DNA from: Riptortus pedestris
Taxonomy: Eukaryota; Arthropoda; Insecta; Hemiptera; Alydidae
Length of the DNA stretch: 64,000 nucleotides
Reading direction: 5' to 3'
Assembly: GCA_019009955.1 (NCBI GenBank)
Contig: CM032228.1
Location: 180,452,001 to 180,516,000 of the forward strand
Each line of letters opens with the position of its first letter. Position 1 is the stretch's first letter. The position numbers and the translations under genes were made by a program. A model generated the notes under the pieces. The model did no database searches, was not told where the DNA came from, and saw only the letters and a list, made by a program, of their open reading frames with translations. This document shows, piece by piece, positions 22,192 to 36,291 of this stretch.

Positions 22192-22862
22192 TCCGTCGCG
22201 CAGGGGCTGCGTAAACTAAGCAGATTTCTCTCGTAAAGTTTAATAATAGATAAACCTAAATACTGACAACACAACACCACCGTGAATATTAAGTGAATAA
22301 ATACAAACGGTAATAAGAAATCTTTCCCCTCCCATCGGGATGCGTCTCAAATGTAAACAAACAGGTCTGACAACGGCTACCCGGACAATAACTTAAACGT
22401 AACAGAATATAACATATTAATTTTATTGAAAACTATGTACTATATCTAATAGTCCAAGAATTTAAGACGGGGGTGGTTACAAGAACCTATTTGCATGTAT
22501 CTTGTATAATAGAAGTTTCTGGAAAAAAATGTTTTGTATTTAAGCTTAATAATGTGGTTTATTATATAAAAGAGTATTGTTTATGTAACACGAGTAGAAG
22601 TGGGGGTTTATTGAAGCCGTAAAAAAAAAAAAAAAATTAAAAATGCAAATATCTCAGTTAATATTCAAGATATAGAATAAATGTAAATAACAATATTTAT
22701 AGTACATTTAATTTCCAATAACATTTGTTATGTACACTTTTCCAATCCCACTTATAGTAACGGAGATATTTCGAATTTTCAAAATTCTCACCCTCTAAAC
22801 ACCCCTCCCCCATTGTTGGGTTTTAACCATTAACGAACTTGATATTTCTTTTTACATAAAAC
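22192..22862 (+). mobile_element. Family A element, 3' truncated
   Basis: Intact 5' end (TCCGTCGCGCAGGGGCTGCG) and internal blocks to CTTTTTACATAAAAC; the microsatellite and 3' palindrome are absent. Confidence 0.7.
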
Positions 22863-23054
22863 TACAAGAAATGTTAACCACTTGATCCATCTTACCCAAT
22901 TATGCTATTAAATACTGCTGAAAATTACCCATCATTGGTCCAAAAAAATAATATTTGGTAGTCCTTCACATCAAGCAATTCCAAACCTGGCCTTGTAGGC
23001 CCTTCTCAAGCTCAGTTCTGACTCTCTCTTTCCTTCTGGATTTTATCTGCTGAA

Positions 23055-23434
23055 CAGTGGTGGCTCGTAGCTAAAATTAGTGGGGGTGCTGCTCCAGAAA
23101 ATTTTTATCCTTAGCATGCCAGGGTCGGCACTGCGGAAACGACAGTGCCCTCTCTCCCTTACAGCCTCGCTTGGAGCTTCCTGTGTGCGCAAGCGCACAA
23201 CAGTCAAACTCCTTGCCTCTGGAACTGTGAAGTGCACAGTGCCATACAAAGATTTTTGTATCTTTTTTCATAAACTGGGGGATGGTTACTGCATTAAGCT
23301 TAAGGATTATATATTATACAAGTATAAAGAAAGAATTAAAGAAAAAAGGCTCATTATATTAAATGTTATAGATAATATCAAGTTGAAATTGGGGGTGCTG
23401 CAGTTCCACAGTGCCTATACGCGAGCCGCCACTG
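23055..23434. mobile_element. Non-autonomous hAT transposon with perfect 8-bp target duplication
   Basis: 380-bp element. The left end is CAGTGGTGGCTCGTAGC and the right end, reverse complemented, CAGTGGCGGCTCGCG, so the termini form about 13 bp of inverted repeat with one mismatch. A subterminal GGGGGTGCTG is present near both ends. It is flanked on both sides by CTGCTGAA (23047-23054 and 23435-23442). An 8-bp duplication and a CAGTGG start are hallmarks of hAT elements. The internal ORFs show no transposase. The insertion is into older repeat-like DNA whose two halves join cleanly across it. Confidence 0.85.
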
Positions 23435-24207
23435 CTGCTGAACTTGTTTTTCATGAGACTCTCAACCCGTTTGTGTCTCATATTTTTCAAGGCTCCCCTA
23501 AGCCCAACTTGCTAGTGTTGGGAGGTCTCTCTTTAGACCGACTCAATTTTCCTTCCACCTCTTGTCACATAGCAATGAATTGTTGAGGCCTTTTCATGTT
23601 CATGTCCTCTAGATTCTAATAGTTTTAACTTTAAGGTTAAATTGTGTTGTTGGTACTCTTATAGCCTTAACAAAGGAGTTAATAACTGTACTCAATGGTC
23701 CTTACAATTCCAAACCCATTACTTTGCTCTTGAAAATAATGATTTTATTCTTCTGGTTCTCTTCAGCCACTAAACGTAATAGTCTGTGGGGAGAAGTAGA
23801 AAGTCCACCAAATACCCACACATTCAGTTTATTAAGTACCTAGAGAGTTTGACTAACATTTTTTGACAGAATGATTCCAGCATCCTGAGTGCTCAGACTA
23901 GTTTGGAAAGGCTCTCTTCATCAGTTGCACGTAATTCAAGAAAAATGTAGCATTAACCCCTACATTCTTTTTGTGACAAACAGTTGGCCTGAGAGCAAGT
24001 GCTTTGCCCCCTTGGACTTGAATAGAAAGGATGTTTTTTTTTTTTTATTTACTCCTTCAAATGGATAAATCAAAAATCAGAGTGCTTATTTTTCTGACTA
24101 CATTCATCTACAAGTTTCTGTCTAGATTGTAGATAATTTATTAGTTTTTGTTGCATAAATTGGCCATTAATAAATAATACTAACACCCAATTTATCAACG
24201 TCTGGGA

Positions 24208-24430
24208 CTCAGGTTAGTCATACAAGTTAAGGCATTGGCCTTAAACTCACTTGAATCAACAACCTATATTCACGAGATTGATTCTAAACTGAAGAATAGG
24301 AATTTATTTAGTTACAAGCTCATTAAATAATATTCTTAGTCCCACTTTGGCTAGGAAAGTGTGGCAGCCTATAGAAACCCATGCCAATTAGTAGTACAAT
24401 GAGGACAATAATAATTAACATTAAACTTTA
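24208..24430 (+). mobile_element. tRNA-derived SINE copy
   Basis: Starts CTCAGGTTAGTCATACAAGT; tail CCCACTTTGGCTAGGAAAGT and AACCCATGCCAATTAG. Box B is eroded. Confidence 0.65.
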
Positions 24431-24479
24431 ACCACAATTAAAACATATGATTTTTCATGATGGAATATTAAATACATTT

Positions 24480-24665
24480 GCATGGTAAACCTAGAGTGAT
24501 GAGTTCGATTCTCTCCTGGGTAAAGGAAATTATTTAGTGATGGGATTCATTAAATAACATCCTAAATCCCACCCTGGCTAGAAAAAGGTGGTGACCTGTA
24601 GATAACCCGTCCCAATTAGCCTTAGTTGCAAAAAGTGGATGTTAATAAATAATAATAATAATAAT
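24480..24665 (+). mobile_element. tRNA-derived SINE, 5'-truncated copy
   Basis: Begins inside the head (CATGGTAAACCTAGAGTGAT, box B GAGTTCGATTCTC) and keeps the full tail, ending in AATAATAATAATAAT. Confidence 0.7.
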
Positions 24666-24853
24666 TAGCTGTTATTATTTTTATTTCTGTACCTGATGAG
24701 AATATTCAACATGTAATTCCTCAGAAATTGAGAAAATACCAAGATACTTGTATCTACAGAAATGAAAGAGCTCTACAAATTTGATTTATACAGAGTTTCT
24801 TCAACAAATGAACTTCTGTTAAAATTTGATTTTTAACAAAATATTATACTTAC

Positions 24854-24883
24854 CCGAAGACATAATTTTGCAGGATCAAAAAT
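24854..24883 (-). CDS. Possible 30-nt microexon
   Basis: Ten phase-0 codons (IFDPAKLCLR) lie between a pyrimidine-rich acceptor (ATCTTATTGTCCAG) and a consensus donor (CGG|GTAAGT). This is very short and rests on splice signals alone; the DNA just above it on the same strand is also open. Weak. Confidence 0.18.
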
Positions 24884-27159
24884 CTGGACAATAAGATACT
24901 ACACGGAGAAATTAGAATATTCCTCATCACCCAGTATGTAACTTTTTCCAAGCTGGATATGTCTTTCCCAGGTAAAATATTTCCAGGACCAGCATCATAA
25001 GCCCCAACCAAAATTATAATAATTTAAAATGAAACACAATTTTATCTGAAAACAAGTATATATTATTTGGAATTTACATTAAGTCAATTTCTATTAATCT
25101 AATACATGGTAACAACTTTGGTAATCAAAATTTCCTCTAGTTTTATTGAGATCAAATATTGTACAATTAATGCAGTAGCGTTTTGTATATAAACATCCAT
25201 TACTAAAATTAAAAAGCAAGCCTTAAAATGCAAAAATAGAATTTATAAAGAAAAATATAAAAAACAAACAAAAAATAGATGAGAAATAAGCAGAAATATG
25301 TTGTTTTTCAAAGCTGTAGCTGTAATGTTTAAAACCATTTTGAAAAATAAATTTTCCTTTCACAAAATTATTAATGATGGTAGGATGGCTAATAACTGTA
25401 TGAATTTCAATAAAACTTATGTAGCTGCTAAGATGTCAAAAAAAACAAAAAACTTGAAGTCTATTCTGTGTAATGTTGAAAGATGATACATTAAATCTTA
25501 AAGAATTCTTTCTTCTGAAGAACTTTTTCCGAGTTGGAAATTAAAAATTATATTTTGGTTTGGATTATACTTTAAAAATATATATGTAGTTGATTTCTCT
25601 ATAAGGGTGTAAAAAAGAATTAATTTGGAACTATCAAAGGTGGGTAATCTTTTGTAGTTAGATTGATGATATGGTACCTTATCTAAATCTCTGCCATTAC
25701 AGTACAATATTCAATGTTGTCATTTAGCATTCTTCACTCATTGATATCTTTACTTTGTTATGCATTTTTGTATAGAGGTGAGTGTTCAGTAAATTAAGAT
25801 TGAAAAACATGAACTTATTGGTTTTAAAGACAATAAATGTTAAAACAGATTTTCGGTCAGTAGTCTTTAATCAAAGATTTTTCAGCTTCTAGTTTTTTAA
25901 GCACATATTACAGTTGTTGAGCATTTTCCTGATAATAAAATTAAAAGATAAATCTGACCATTGGGGCATATCAATTGAAGAAAATACTGTTCCCCTTAAA
26001 AAATTGTACCAACTGCTTTTTTTTCCTCCATAAGAAGCCGCTACCTTAAGTAAGAGTTTGACATAATTCCTGTTGTTGCACAAAAATGTTGATGTCTTTA
26101 TATACTCAACTCACTTGATTGGTCTTAGAGCACAAAATCTGGAGAAAGATGGAATTCAAGAAACATCACCTTCACAGGCTTTGGAGCCATGGCTCCGGAA
26201 GTAGTAGAATCTAATGGTAACTTAAGGAAGAAAAATGAGATAACTGCTTCTTATTGCAATGCCGTCTGATTTAGACTTACAATTAGTGGTGTCAGGCCAC
26301 TATTTAGTCTTTTTACTTGGCAAAGATAAGCTAGCTGAGAGTTTGGAATGAGTGCACAACCCTCTTGAACTGATTACGAAAGGTGTAAGAAAAAGGAGGA
26401 GTCAAAATATTCGTTTTACCAACAGGTGCTAGAGATAAGTTTAATCACTTCTCCAATTCCAGAGACATCAAAAACAGAAGAACCTCTTTGATAAAATAAT
26501 TCATTTTGATAAAATATTTCTAAACAAAAGATCTAAATGATTTTGTAAATAATTTTTCTTTTGGTGATTTTGTTCTATTTTCTGGTATTGATGTTCCCAG
26601 AATATTTCCTGTTTCTTATAGATGGTGGATGGTGGCATGTTGTTACTAAAGAATTACAGGCTTTATAAGCAATCAAAAACTGTAAACGGTTGATATCCCT
26701 CCAGGTGCTACTATTATTGGGAGTCATTGGATTTCACTGCTACAATCAGGGGAACTTCATAGAACTAAGAAGAGAACTAAATTTGCTGCTAAAGGATATC
26801 AGTAATCTACTACTAATGATGAAAAAATTTATGCTTCTGTTGCTCGATAATTTTTCCTTGAGTATTTTTCTCCCAGGTAGCTGAACAAGGAGTTCTAATT
26901 GATCAGCTGGATATGTATTTCACATTTTTGAAATAATAATAGCACAGAAGACAAAATGCCTTTGCGAAAAACTCATAAGAAAGGTTTAGCTCCAGTGTAG
27001 TAGATTTTGAGAAAGATGTTAAATGACACAGTGAAAATTTGATCTATTTTGTGAAATATTGAACTTGATTTTTATTTAATATGGAATTAGGTGGGGGTAT
27101 TATGTAGTAACTATTTCACATTCATCTTAGTTAATATATATGTTATTTATTTACATCCT

Positions 27160-27260
27160 TTTTATGTTACTATGATTAATTGGGATGGGTTATCGGCAGG
27201 TTACCACTTTTTTACCTGGTTGGGACTAAGAATTTTACTTAGTGTGACTCTAGGTTTGCC
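27160..27260 (-). mobile_element. SINE tail remnant, inverted
   Basis: CTATGATTAATTGGGATGGG, CAGGTTACCACTTTTTTACC and GACTAAGAATTTTACTTAGT are the reverse complement of the SINE tail. Confidence 0.5.
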
Positions 27261-27404
27261 AAGTTCATTAAGACAACAGCTTATCTTGCCTATGTGACAT
27301 GAGTGCTAAGAATTGTGTGGTATCTGTATGTCATGAATATCTGTTAAACTTATGTTTATAACATAATGTAAATTCTGTATTTAAGCATCAGTTAAATAAG
27401 AGAT

Positions 27405-27565
27405 TATGAATTCACTACCGCTTGAAAGAGTTTCTTCTCTTGTAAATGAATGGCAAACACTCCAAATAAAAGCCTTAATCCCACTCTAGGTAAAAAAAAA
27501 GTGTGGTACCATTAGGTAACCCACCCTAATTAGCCAATGTAGCATAAAATGGACAATAATAAATA
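27405..27565 (+). mobile_element. SINE tail remnant
   Basis: CCTTAATCCCACTCTAGGTA, GTAACCCACCCTAATTAGCC and AAAATGGACAATAATAAAT match the SINE tail; the head is unrecognisable. Confidence 0.5.
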
Positions 27566-28300
27566 AAAAGAAAAATGCCAAAAATATTTTGTAATCTCAG
27601 TGCAAATTGGGATAGTAACTTATGAATGAATATAAATACAAAGAGGTATGTTTTACTAGAGATTCAATAATGAACATAAATAAATTAGGAAATACTTTCC
27701 TAACTTATTTATTTAACAAAACATCTCAAGATCCAACACATGACTAGAAAAAAGAATAATGATGATTTCAAAATATACTCCATATTCAAATATTTAAACG
27801 TATATCACACAGTTGTACATAAAAAAGTAACAAAAAATTATTGATAATATTAGACTACTCATAGAACTGTAAAAAATCATGCAGGGACAGTGGAAACTAA
27901 ATAGATTTCCAAATGATGAAATGATAAACAGATAACACCAAGGTACAAACTATTGCTCTTTTCCTTTAGTAGGAGTCCTTTGTAAACCTTTTGAAATTTA
28001 AACTGAACGTAACATATGAATACTCTATGATTACTTTAAAAATTGAGAAATATCGAGCATAGTAATTATCATACAAAAATTGTGGACACTAGGACGTTAC
28101 ATATCTGAACTCTCTGTTGATGACACCATTTAAAATTCAATTTTCCATTTCTCTTTTAGTGAAAGTCACTTTTTTTTTTCTAATCATATCATTTGCTTGT
28201 AATATTTAATTATGTTGTTGCAAATAAACGAATAAATATATACTCTTTTAGTGAGAGCCCAGTATTTACATAGTTTGGAGTGTGAGCTGTAGAGTCACAT

Positions 28301-28765
<465 letters not shown>

Positions 28766-28889
28766 GTTATGCAATCAATTTTTACGAATAGCAAGAATAG
28801 GAAAAGGTTTTTTTTTTAAAAACTGAAAATGAAATCATACAAGAAAAGTCCATTGTAGCAGTTTTCTTGTATCTTCCATATGTTAGCTA

Positions 28890-29075
28890 TGTTAGTCATA
28901 ATAATCTTGGTAAACCTAGGGGTTCTATTCCCATGTGGGCAAGAATTAATTTAGAGAAAAACTCACTAAATAAAATCCTTAGTCACATTCTGGAGAGAAA
29001 AGAGTGGTATCCTGTAGGTAACCTGCCTCGAGTTGTCTCAGTAGCAAAAAGTGGACATAAATAACTACAACAAAC
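28890..29075 (+). mobile_element. tRNA-derived SINE copy
   Basis: GTTAGTCATAATAATCTTGG, box B-like GGTTCTATTCCC, tail TAAAATCCTTAGTCACATTC and AAAAAGTGGACATAAATAAC. Confidence 0.65.
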
Positions 29076-31527
29076 TTTATTATTATTCAAGTTACTTTTT
29101 TAACAAGATTGGTTATGTAACATTTTATGTTACAAATAATAAGATATATTTAAAATTAAACATTTTACCCCTCCATTATGTGCCCTCACCTTAAACAATT
29201 TAAGTGATTTATGAACCTGATCATTATTTTTACATCTAACACTCAAATATCATAAATATTATACTGCTGTATTAAGTAAATTTATATTTATTTTATAATT
29301 ATCCATGAGAAAGCATTTAAAATGAATTATCACAATATTGCTTAATTTGACTGATTGATTTTCAGTACAACATTTAACTATTTAGATATTCTCTATTATT
29401 TGCGTTTTTAAATTTGTTCATTTTTGGAAGACTTCCCACATTGAAATAACAAATATTGAATTTTGGCTCATGACTTGATTTTTGAAAATTTGGACTCCTC
29501 TCTTTGTACCTAGTATATAATACATGGTACATGGGTATTTTATGTGTATGTATAATAAACCTACATACAATAATGTTCTATGGCTGCACTATTTTGATCT
29601 TTACCAAACTCTGTATTTAAATGTTTAATTTAAAGATACAATAAATTTCATTAATGTTTATAATTAGACCAGGAGGATTGGTGGTTTAGATAACGTTTTA
29701 AGTGTAAAATCTTATACTGCTGATATGAATATTAGATGATGTCCATGTCATTCTTGCAAGTAGGAAATCTAAATAGTTTGCACTTAACAATAAAATAATA
29801 TTTCCATCATTAGTTCATGGTCTATCATTCATTTTACTAACTCATCAAATTAACAAATTATAATAGTCATTAAAACTAGTAGGAAGTAATGTCTGAAATT
29901 ATTTTATAATATGAGTCTTAAGTAGTTAGGATAGTTAGAAATTAAAATGTCTAGAAAACATGCACTATTAGCCATTCCACCAATGGAATTAAAAAAAAAT
30001 TATAATCCATTTTTACTGCATATTTTTCAATAATGCCAGAAGTCATAGATCAATGCATAGACAAAAGAATTTTTAGCATTATTCTGTACCTACAGTCTTA
30101 TAATCTGAAATGATCTATAAGCTTAATTTTTATTTGAATCTACCAATAAATAAATGATTTCAACCATTTATTTTTTAACAAAACATTTATAATATTCAAA
30201 TGCAAATTTCAACATTGTACAACATTTATAATTAGGCCTATCATATTATCTTTTAAATATTACGTAAAACTACAAGAACATCTAATTAAAATGATTTACA
30301 TATAAAATACATTCGATTGAAGAATAGCAATTGCTTTTCAGTATTTTAAATTCCGTGATAAGCCACTTGCAGAAATAATATAAATTCTTGACAAGTTAAA
30401 ATTCAGCATTTCCTAGAGGAAAAGTCATAATTTGAATAGTGATACTTTAAAATGACATTCATGTTAATATAAAATAAAGATAAGTAGTTCAAATAGTAAT
30501 GATTTTCAACAACAGTTATTGAAAAATGTCTTTATCTTTTTTACAATTGAAATATATCACCAAACATTGTGTATAAAATAATTATGTCATTTAATGTTCT
30601 ATCCTGCTTTTGAATCACTACAGTGATAATGTAATAGTCATAATTATCAATTTATTTTGGATTTTTTTTCCAAAACAATAAATAAAATAAATTTGTTAAT
30701 TATTTAGTAACTTGGTGGGAAGAACAAGTATTTTAAGTAGTTGAAATATTGGAAATTAATTCAAATATTAACTTGTTACAATTTTATACTAATTCATATT
30801 TTTTATATTGTTGATATGTATCATGAGTATAATTAAACAAATATATCAATGAACAGAAATTCATATTTCATTGTTATTAACACTTTCTGATGAGCATTTA
30901 TGAGCACTATGAATATAGCACAATAAAAAATGTTGTAGAAATCAAATTGACCCTATTAACATTTTTACTTACAATAAATTCTAAATATAACATTTACTAA
31001 CCACTCTAAAAAATTAAAATTTTTAATCACAATCACTTATCTCTAATAATAATTTTCAGAATTATTACTTTAAACCATCTATTTAACACCTATATTATTA
31101 AAAATAGAATAAAAAGGCTTCCTTGATATGTATGTTTTGAAACATCTGAAATACTCTTTCTTATTAACTTCATTGAATTTTTAGGGATTAAATAAATTAC
31201 TTAAAATTATATTAACCAACTAAAAACATTTTGTGTTTCAATTTAAATAAAACGAATTCTTAATTTTAATAAAACAAATATTGCTCATCTTAATTGGTAA
31301 CAAATATAATTTCTTATCCTTAATGACCACCTCCCACAGAAATACGTTTACTTCAATGTTTCACTTATTCATTAATATAAATGATTTGTGACTTTACTAT
31401 ACATTAAGTCAACTGTTCATTTTAACATAAAATGTTAAATATTATATTAAACAAAAGTGCTTTTCTAATAAATGGAGAAGAAAAGTTTAATTAATCAGTT
31501 TGATACAGTTGTGTGTGTAGTGCGTGC

Positions 31528-31614
<87 letters not shown>

Positions 31615-32511
31615 TGGTAAAATATCCTGTAAATGCTCCTTTGAGAGATTTTATTTCCATTTGTCAATTGGTTTTTGAGTAAATTTCAATTAAATGCATA
31701 TTTAGTAACTCTGAATACCTTTAAAACTATCAAACTTTCCATAAGTGAAAGGTTATAGTTCTTAATGATTATTTGTTTTTTTAATTTTTGCAGTGACTTA
31801 AAATATGTGAGTTCTATTTTACACAAAATGAAAAATGTTACACTGGGTAAAAAAAAAAAAATTGGCAAGTATTAGTACTAATGTGTGTCATTACAATTAT
31901 CAAGTTCTCAGAACTATTGCATGTGTTAAACTAAAATTTATATTTTGTTGATGTTAAATTGATTTTTTTAATATCTCATGAGAGGATATAAATAAATAGT
32001 GTGTCTTCCAGCCTGGAACAATTTATTGCATATTATCTAAGGAGTGCATTTTTAAGAATGTTATAATCTAGCTAATCAATATTATATGTATAAGAATCAA
32101 TTAATAAATGTATTAAATTTGATAGATATGATCTTTAGGCCAAGATACTTGAAGGCCCATGTGATGGATGTCTCAAATGAATCTGTAGTAATTTTATACA
32201 AAAGTATGATTTTTCAGAATTACTTCTTAATAAAAGAATTATTTTTGGTGGCCATTAAAGATAACACCTCCTCTACTTTCATCTAATTTTGTTTATTTTT
32301 GCCCTGGATGTTTCCTGGTGTGCCATTTTTTTCAATATGAATACAGTAAAAATAATTGTGGAATATAAATCCCCAAATAAAATTACTATTGTACTATTTT
32401 AATACATAAAAATATGTAATCAAAAATTGGAAAACCCAAACTAAACAATATTAAAATAATAGAAGTAAATATAACATATATTTTTATGAATATTTAAGAT
32501 GTGCTCATTAC
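29076..32511. other. Very AT-rich spacer
   Basis: 29095-29260 carries faint family A blocks (AACAAGATTGGTTATGTAAC, GAACCTGATCATT). Otherwise only the TG microsatellite is seen. Confidence 0.55.
31531..31611. repeat. (TG)n microsatellite
   Basis: About 40 TG units; the ORF through it is a Cys-Val artefact. Confidence 0.97.
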
Positions 32512-32580
32512 CTTGACACCAAGGGGAATGATGGCTACACCGGGTACAGGATCAAAGGTATATGGAAGCAAATTAAATGC
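32512..32580 (-). CDS. Candidate 69-nt internal exon, unknown gene
   Basis: Phase-0 island of 23 codons reading AFNLLPYTFDPVPG then VAIIPLGVK, followed by the donor AAG|GTAATG. Upstream there is a weak tandem acceptor (TACTAGAG). The length is a multiple of three, so it could be skipped without changing frame. It lies downstream of both candidate terminal exons on the same strand, so it would belong to a longer isoform or a different gene. The product is not recognised. Confidence 0.35.
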
Positions 32581-33499
32581 CTCTAGTATTTAAAGTAGAT
32601 CATATTAATGTCCTAATTTAAGATTTATTATTATATAGTTCAGAAATAATGTTATAGTATAATTATGAGTGTATTTAATTTCTGTTCTTTATTTCCCAAT
32701 ATTTTCTTTTATTTGTGATGATTAATTGCATTTTTTCCTCTCATCCAATTATTTTAATGTTGCAAAAACCAAATGTTTGTTTTTTAGTTCTTGCATAATT
32801 AGTTAAAGAAGTATTATTTCAATATGAGAACCATCATCATTGAACAGTAAAATAAACTATACATTTACTTATATGTTTTTAATGCTATTTAGTTTTGGTA
32901 TTTCTTTTTTGGTTTAGTATTAAACATTTTTATGTTAAGAAATACTACTATTAAAATGATTTGTAATGGATTCATATAAAAATATTATTTTAGTATGATT
33001 CATAGTGAAAGCAATGGTCTTAGAAATATGAAATATGCATGGTGAAAAACAAACCAAAAATTTATGAAGAAAGGAAGTGCATGCTTTAAATGACCCTAAC
33101 CTTTCCCTGAATTATTTTTCACAGTTACATCAGAAGATAAACTAAGAAACTTGATTTTTGGTATGGCAGTACATATTGTTTGAATTTAAGATTATAAAAT
33201 GTTTGGTATTAAGATTTTAAAAAGAAATTAAAACTAAAATTTCCACCTTTCAAAGCTTAAAATGATCATGGATGTGAGATTAATTTCTTGTATATGTGTG
33301 TGCTATGCTGCTTAGAACTGTTGTATTCTTCTAATTAACTTAGCAATTTGTAAATATAGTACACTGACAAACTATTTCAGATGAAAGTAAAGAGATTAAA
33401 TTCAGGGATAATGAGATGATATGATTTTTGTAGTTTCAATGTGCTTGCAAGACAAGTGGTATTGCAATTACTTTTGAAGTTACATTCTTTTAAAAACTC

Positions 33500-33830
33500 A
33501 GTCTCTCTCATTTGTCTTCTATAACGCATTTAGGACCTGAGTCTCAGCCATTAATGGGAACATTCATCACGGTCAACTGCCAGGTTCATACATTTACGGA
33601 TAACCAGCTTCTTCAATTCCTCCCTCAAGTTTTCAAAACCTTTGGCCTAAATGTTACTCTTTTCCTTGTTCCACCTGAATCATACAACTGTTTCTTGAGT
33701 CTGACATTGCCCATTCTTTTTCCATGCCGAGTACCATACAGTGCTCCTCTAAATAGGATACATCAGTTTGCCAATACAGATCTATCAGCTTGGCATTGCT
33801 TCTGACACACCAACTGAAATGTTGTAATGT
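33500..33830 (-). mobile_element. Probable 3' end of a decayed non-LTR retrotransposon ORF
   Basis: Read on the minus strand with frameshifts and stops: RMGNVRLKKQLYDSGGTRKR, then RPKVLKT, EELKKLVIRKCMNLAVDRDE. This resembles the C-terminal 'GRP..W.DDL...W..LA.DR..W' tail shared by several non-LTR polyproteins. A 97-codon plus-strand ORF over the same DNA behind a good acceptor is judged its shadow. Confidence 0.4.
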
Positions 33831-35784
33831 TGGTCACAAGTTGCTAGAGATCTTTATTCCAGGCTGATAGTGCTTAATTTTATCTTAGTAAGAGTCCTTT
33901 ATTCACTATCATGTTAAATACAAATTTCTGGTGAGCATTCTGTAGGACATAATACCACCACCATAATTAGCACCAGGACTTGGAATACTTTTGCTTAAAT
34001 ATCAAATGCATTATTATTACACTATAATATAGTTGTGCTCAGAGCACTTGGAAAATGTGAATTCCTCAAGTATCTGTCAACAAGTGTTCATTATAGAATA
34101 TTATTATGACAGAGACTATTTCAAAGAAATTTCAATACTCATGTATAGTATTTCAGTTAATAGACCTCACCTGGCCCCAGAGTAATCTGTAAATAAGAGC
34201 TTGTGTTTTTTTTGCTGAATAATCATCTTATAAGTACATATGAAATGGAAAAGGATTTTTTATGTTCTACTATCACAAATTCTCAAAATCATGCATTATT
34301 AGACCTAATTCACTCCTGGGCAACTAAAATGGCACCAAACTCTATTTTTTTATATTGAAATAAATAAAATCAACTTCAAAAGTCAACTAATAAAAATACT
34401 AAACTATTTCAGCGATTTTTGCAGCATTGCAGAAGAGATTCAAAGATCAAGGCCTCATTTCATTTCTGGCTAATCAGGGATTATATACAGGATATTTCAA
34501 CCAAAGAAATTTACTTTAATTCTCCATTTTTTAAAATAATTTTAGTTGTATACTTATTTGTACAAACTTATTTATAATAAATGCAGATACAAAGTTTTAT
34601 GGTAACTTTGGTAAATGTGGTTCATTGATTTACCAATTCCATTAAAGCATTATTATTAGCCTCATTTTACTTGCACATATTTATGTGAGATTTTCATGTA
34701 TACATAAATAAATTATATTTAAATATGTATATTGAGAACTTCAAGCCTTAACAGTATTTAAATTCTGATTTTGTGTTTGGTAACTCTTAACAAAGGAACT
34801 ATAGTTATGGCACCTCTTAAAAATTAAAATATTACCCTTAAAACTTTGCATCGAACACATTCAACTCATTTAAAAATATTTAACAATCTTAACAACTAAG
34901 ATAATAATAATAATTATTGTTCCCTGTATTGTGAAGGACTTAAGGTCCAAATTTTTGTATTGCTTTTCTTTGTTATAACTTTAAGTGATATGTTTCATTT
35001 TCTCTGCTTTGTGCACCTGTTCTCTTAAAATCACATATCCTAATAAACCACACAAAACAATAAAATGTTCTAAACAATTATAGATATATTAAAAAATAAA
35101 ATATAAAGTAACAACAGGCTGTCTAGTATATTAGGAAGCACAAGGTACAACAAGCAATTAAAAAAAAAAAGAGAGAACAAAAAGTACATAAAAGGTAAAA
35201 TAAATGCTATTATGGCTCTAAAATAGGAGTACAATCATGATTTTTGTTCTCACTATGCTTTTCCAGCGTATTATTTGATAACTTTATTTTTAATTTTCTT
35301 TTTATGAAAAAATCAAGCTCTTTGCTGTATAATTGTTCTTATATTTTAATAAGTTAATTTTCATTATTTTTTAGTTTTCAAAATCATTTTTCTCTTTTTT
35401 CTTTATTTTTTTTCTTGAGAATCATATAAACATATAAACACTTTATTTTTAATATTCAAAGACGTCAATTAAACTACATATGAGATTAAATATTAGAAAT
35501 TAGTTTTTACAAATAAAAAGATGAGATAACTCATCCATAAAGTTGTATGTAACAACTTCTTTGAATATGTTGTACAACATTTATTCAGTATTGCATGTAT
35601 ATTTCAAAAAAGTAACAATAAGATCCAAATCTTAATTAGAATGTACAAACAAATTTGTTGAAAAAAATAATAAATAAGGCAATATTTGCAATGAAATGAT
35701 AATAATAATAATAAGAAACAGTCAACAATAATAAATTCAACAACTTCCAATATGGAGTATAAAAATATGTCATTTATTAGCTAG
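33831..35784. other. AT-rich spacer
   Basis: No supported gene. A 54-codon plus-strand frame after TATTTCAG at 34411 was considered and not accepted. Confidence 0.5.
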
Positions 35785-35865
35785 TTACTCGACTACATTT
35801 ACTAAGGGACCTCTTGGATCAATGTGATCCGGAAATTCTTGCGAGGAAAGTTGCAAATCAGAAAT
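35785..35865 (-). CDS. Candidate terminal exon B, unknown gene
   Basis: After the acceptor TTTTGTAAATAG, an 81-nt phase-0 frame encodes 26 residues and a stop: ISDLQLSSQEFPDHID then PRGPLVNVVE. It is the only GC-balanced patch in several hundred bases. Like exon A (36366-36292) it starts in phase 0 and ends the protein, so the two look like alternative 3' ends of one transcript fed by the 38962-38903 exon. No known protein is recognised. Confidence 0.45.
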   Translation of the reverse strand: MSDLQLSSQEFPDHIDPRGPLVNVVE

Positions 35866-36291
35866 CTATTTACAAAAGACAAATATTTTCTTATTTTTTT
35901 TTTCTACATTGTAGTATCTTGATAATGTTCAGAAATATATAAAGGCACACAGTTCATCACAATTATCATGTGACTTGGTATTCCTCCAATTTCTTTACTA
36001 TTTTAATTACTATAAAATGTTTTAATTAATATAAAGAAATGCAATGCCATTAATGGTCCATGAACAATGTAAATTAAACATAAGGATGTAACATTATTAA
36101 TATATGCAATATATGAAAATAAAATAATATGTAGAAGTAGACATTATTTATTATTCTCTATAGGATTCTTTCAGAATTCTTGTTCATTCAGTAACTTAAC
36201 TCTAGTTTGTAACATTTTCACATTAATTCAAACATTTTTTACACTTCTTCCTTTACATCTTATGTTACGTTGATATGATATGCTGGGGTTC

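Larger units (their letters stand above)
24666..28300. other. AT-rich spacer
   Basis: Holds the SINE pieces at 27160-27565 and the possible microexon at 24854-24883. Minus-strand frames at 26083-25889 and 25707-25498 look partly protein-like but have no recognised motif. Confidence 0.5.

Noticed and set aside
23080..23586. 168-codon plus-strand ORF
   Set aside because: It runs through the hAT MITE and its flanks; no domain, and it arises from the inserted element.
31472..31678. 68-codon ORF with a Cys-Val run
   Set aside because: TG microsatellite.
33512..33805. Plus-strand 97-codon ORF behind a strong acceptor
   Set aside because: The opposite strand shows fragments of a non-LTR C-terminal motif, so the ORF is most likely its shadow.
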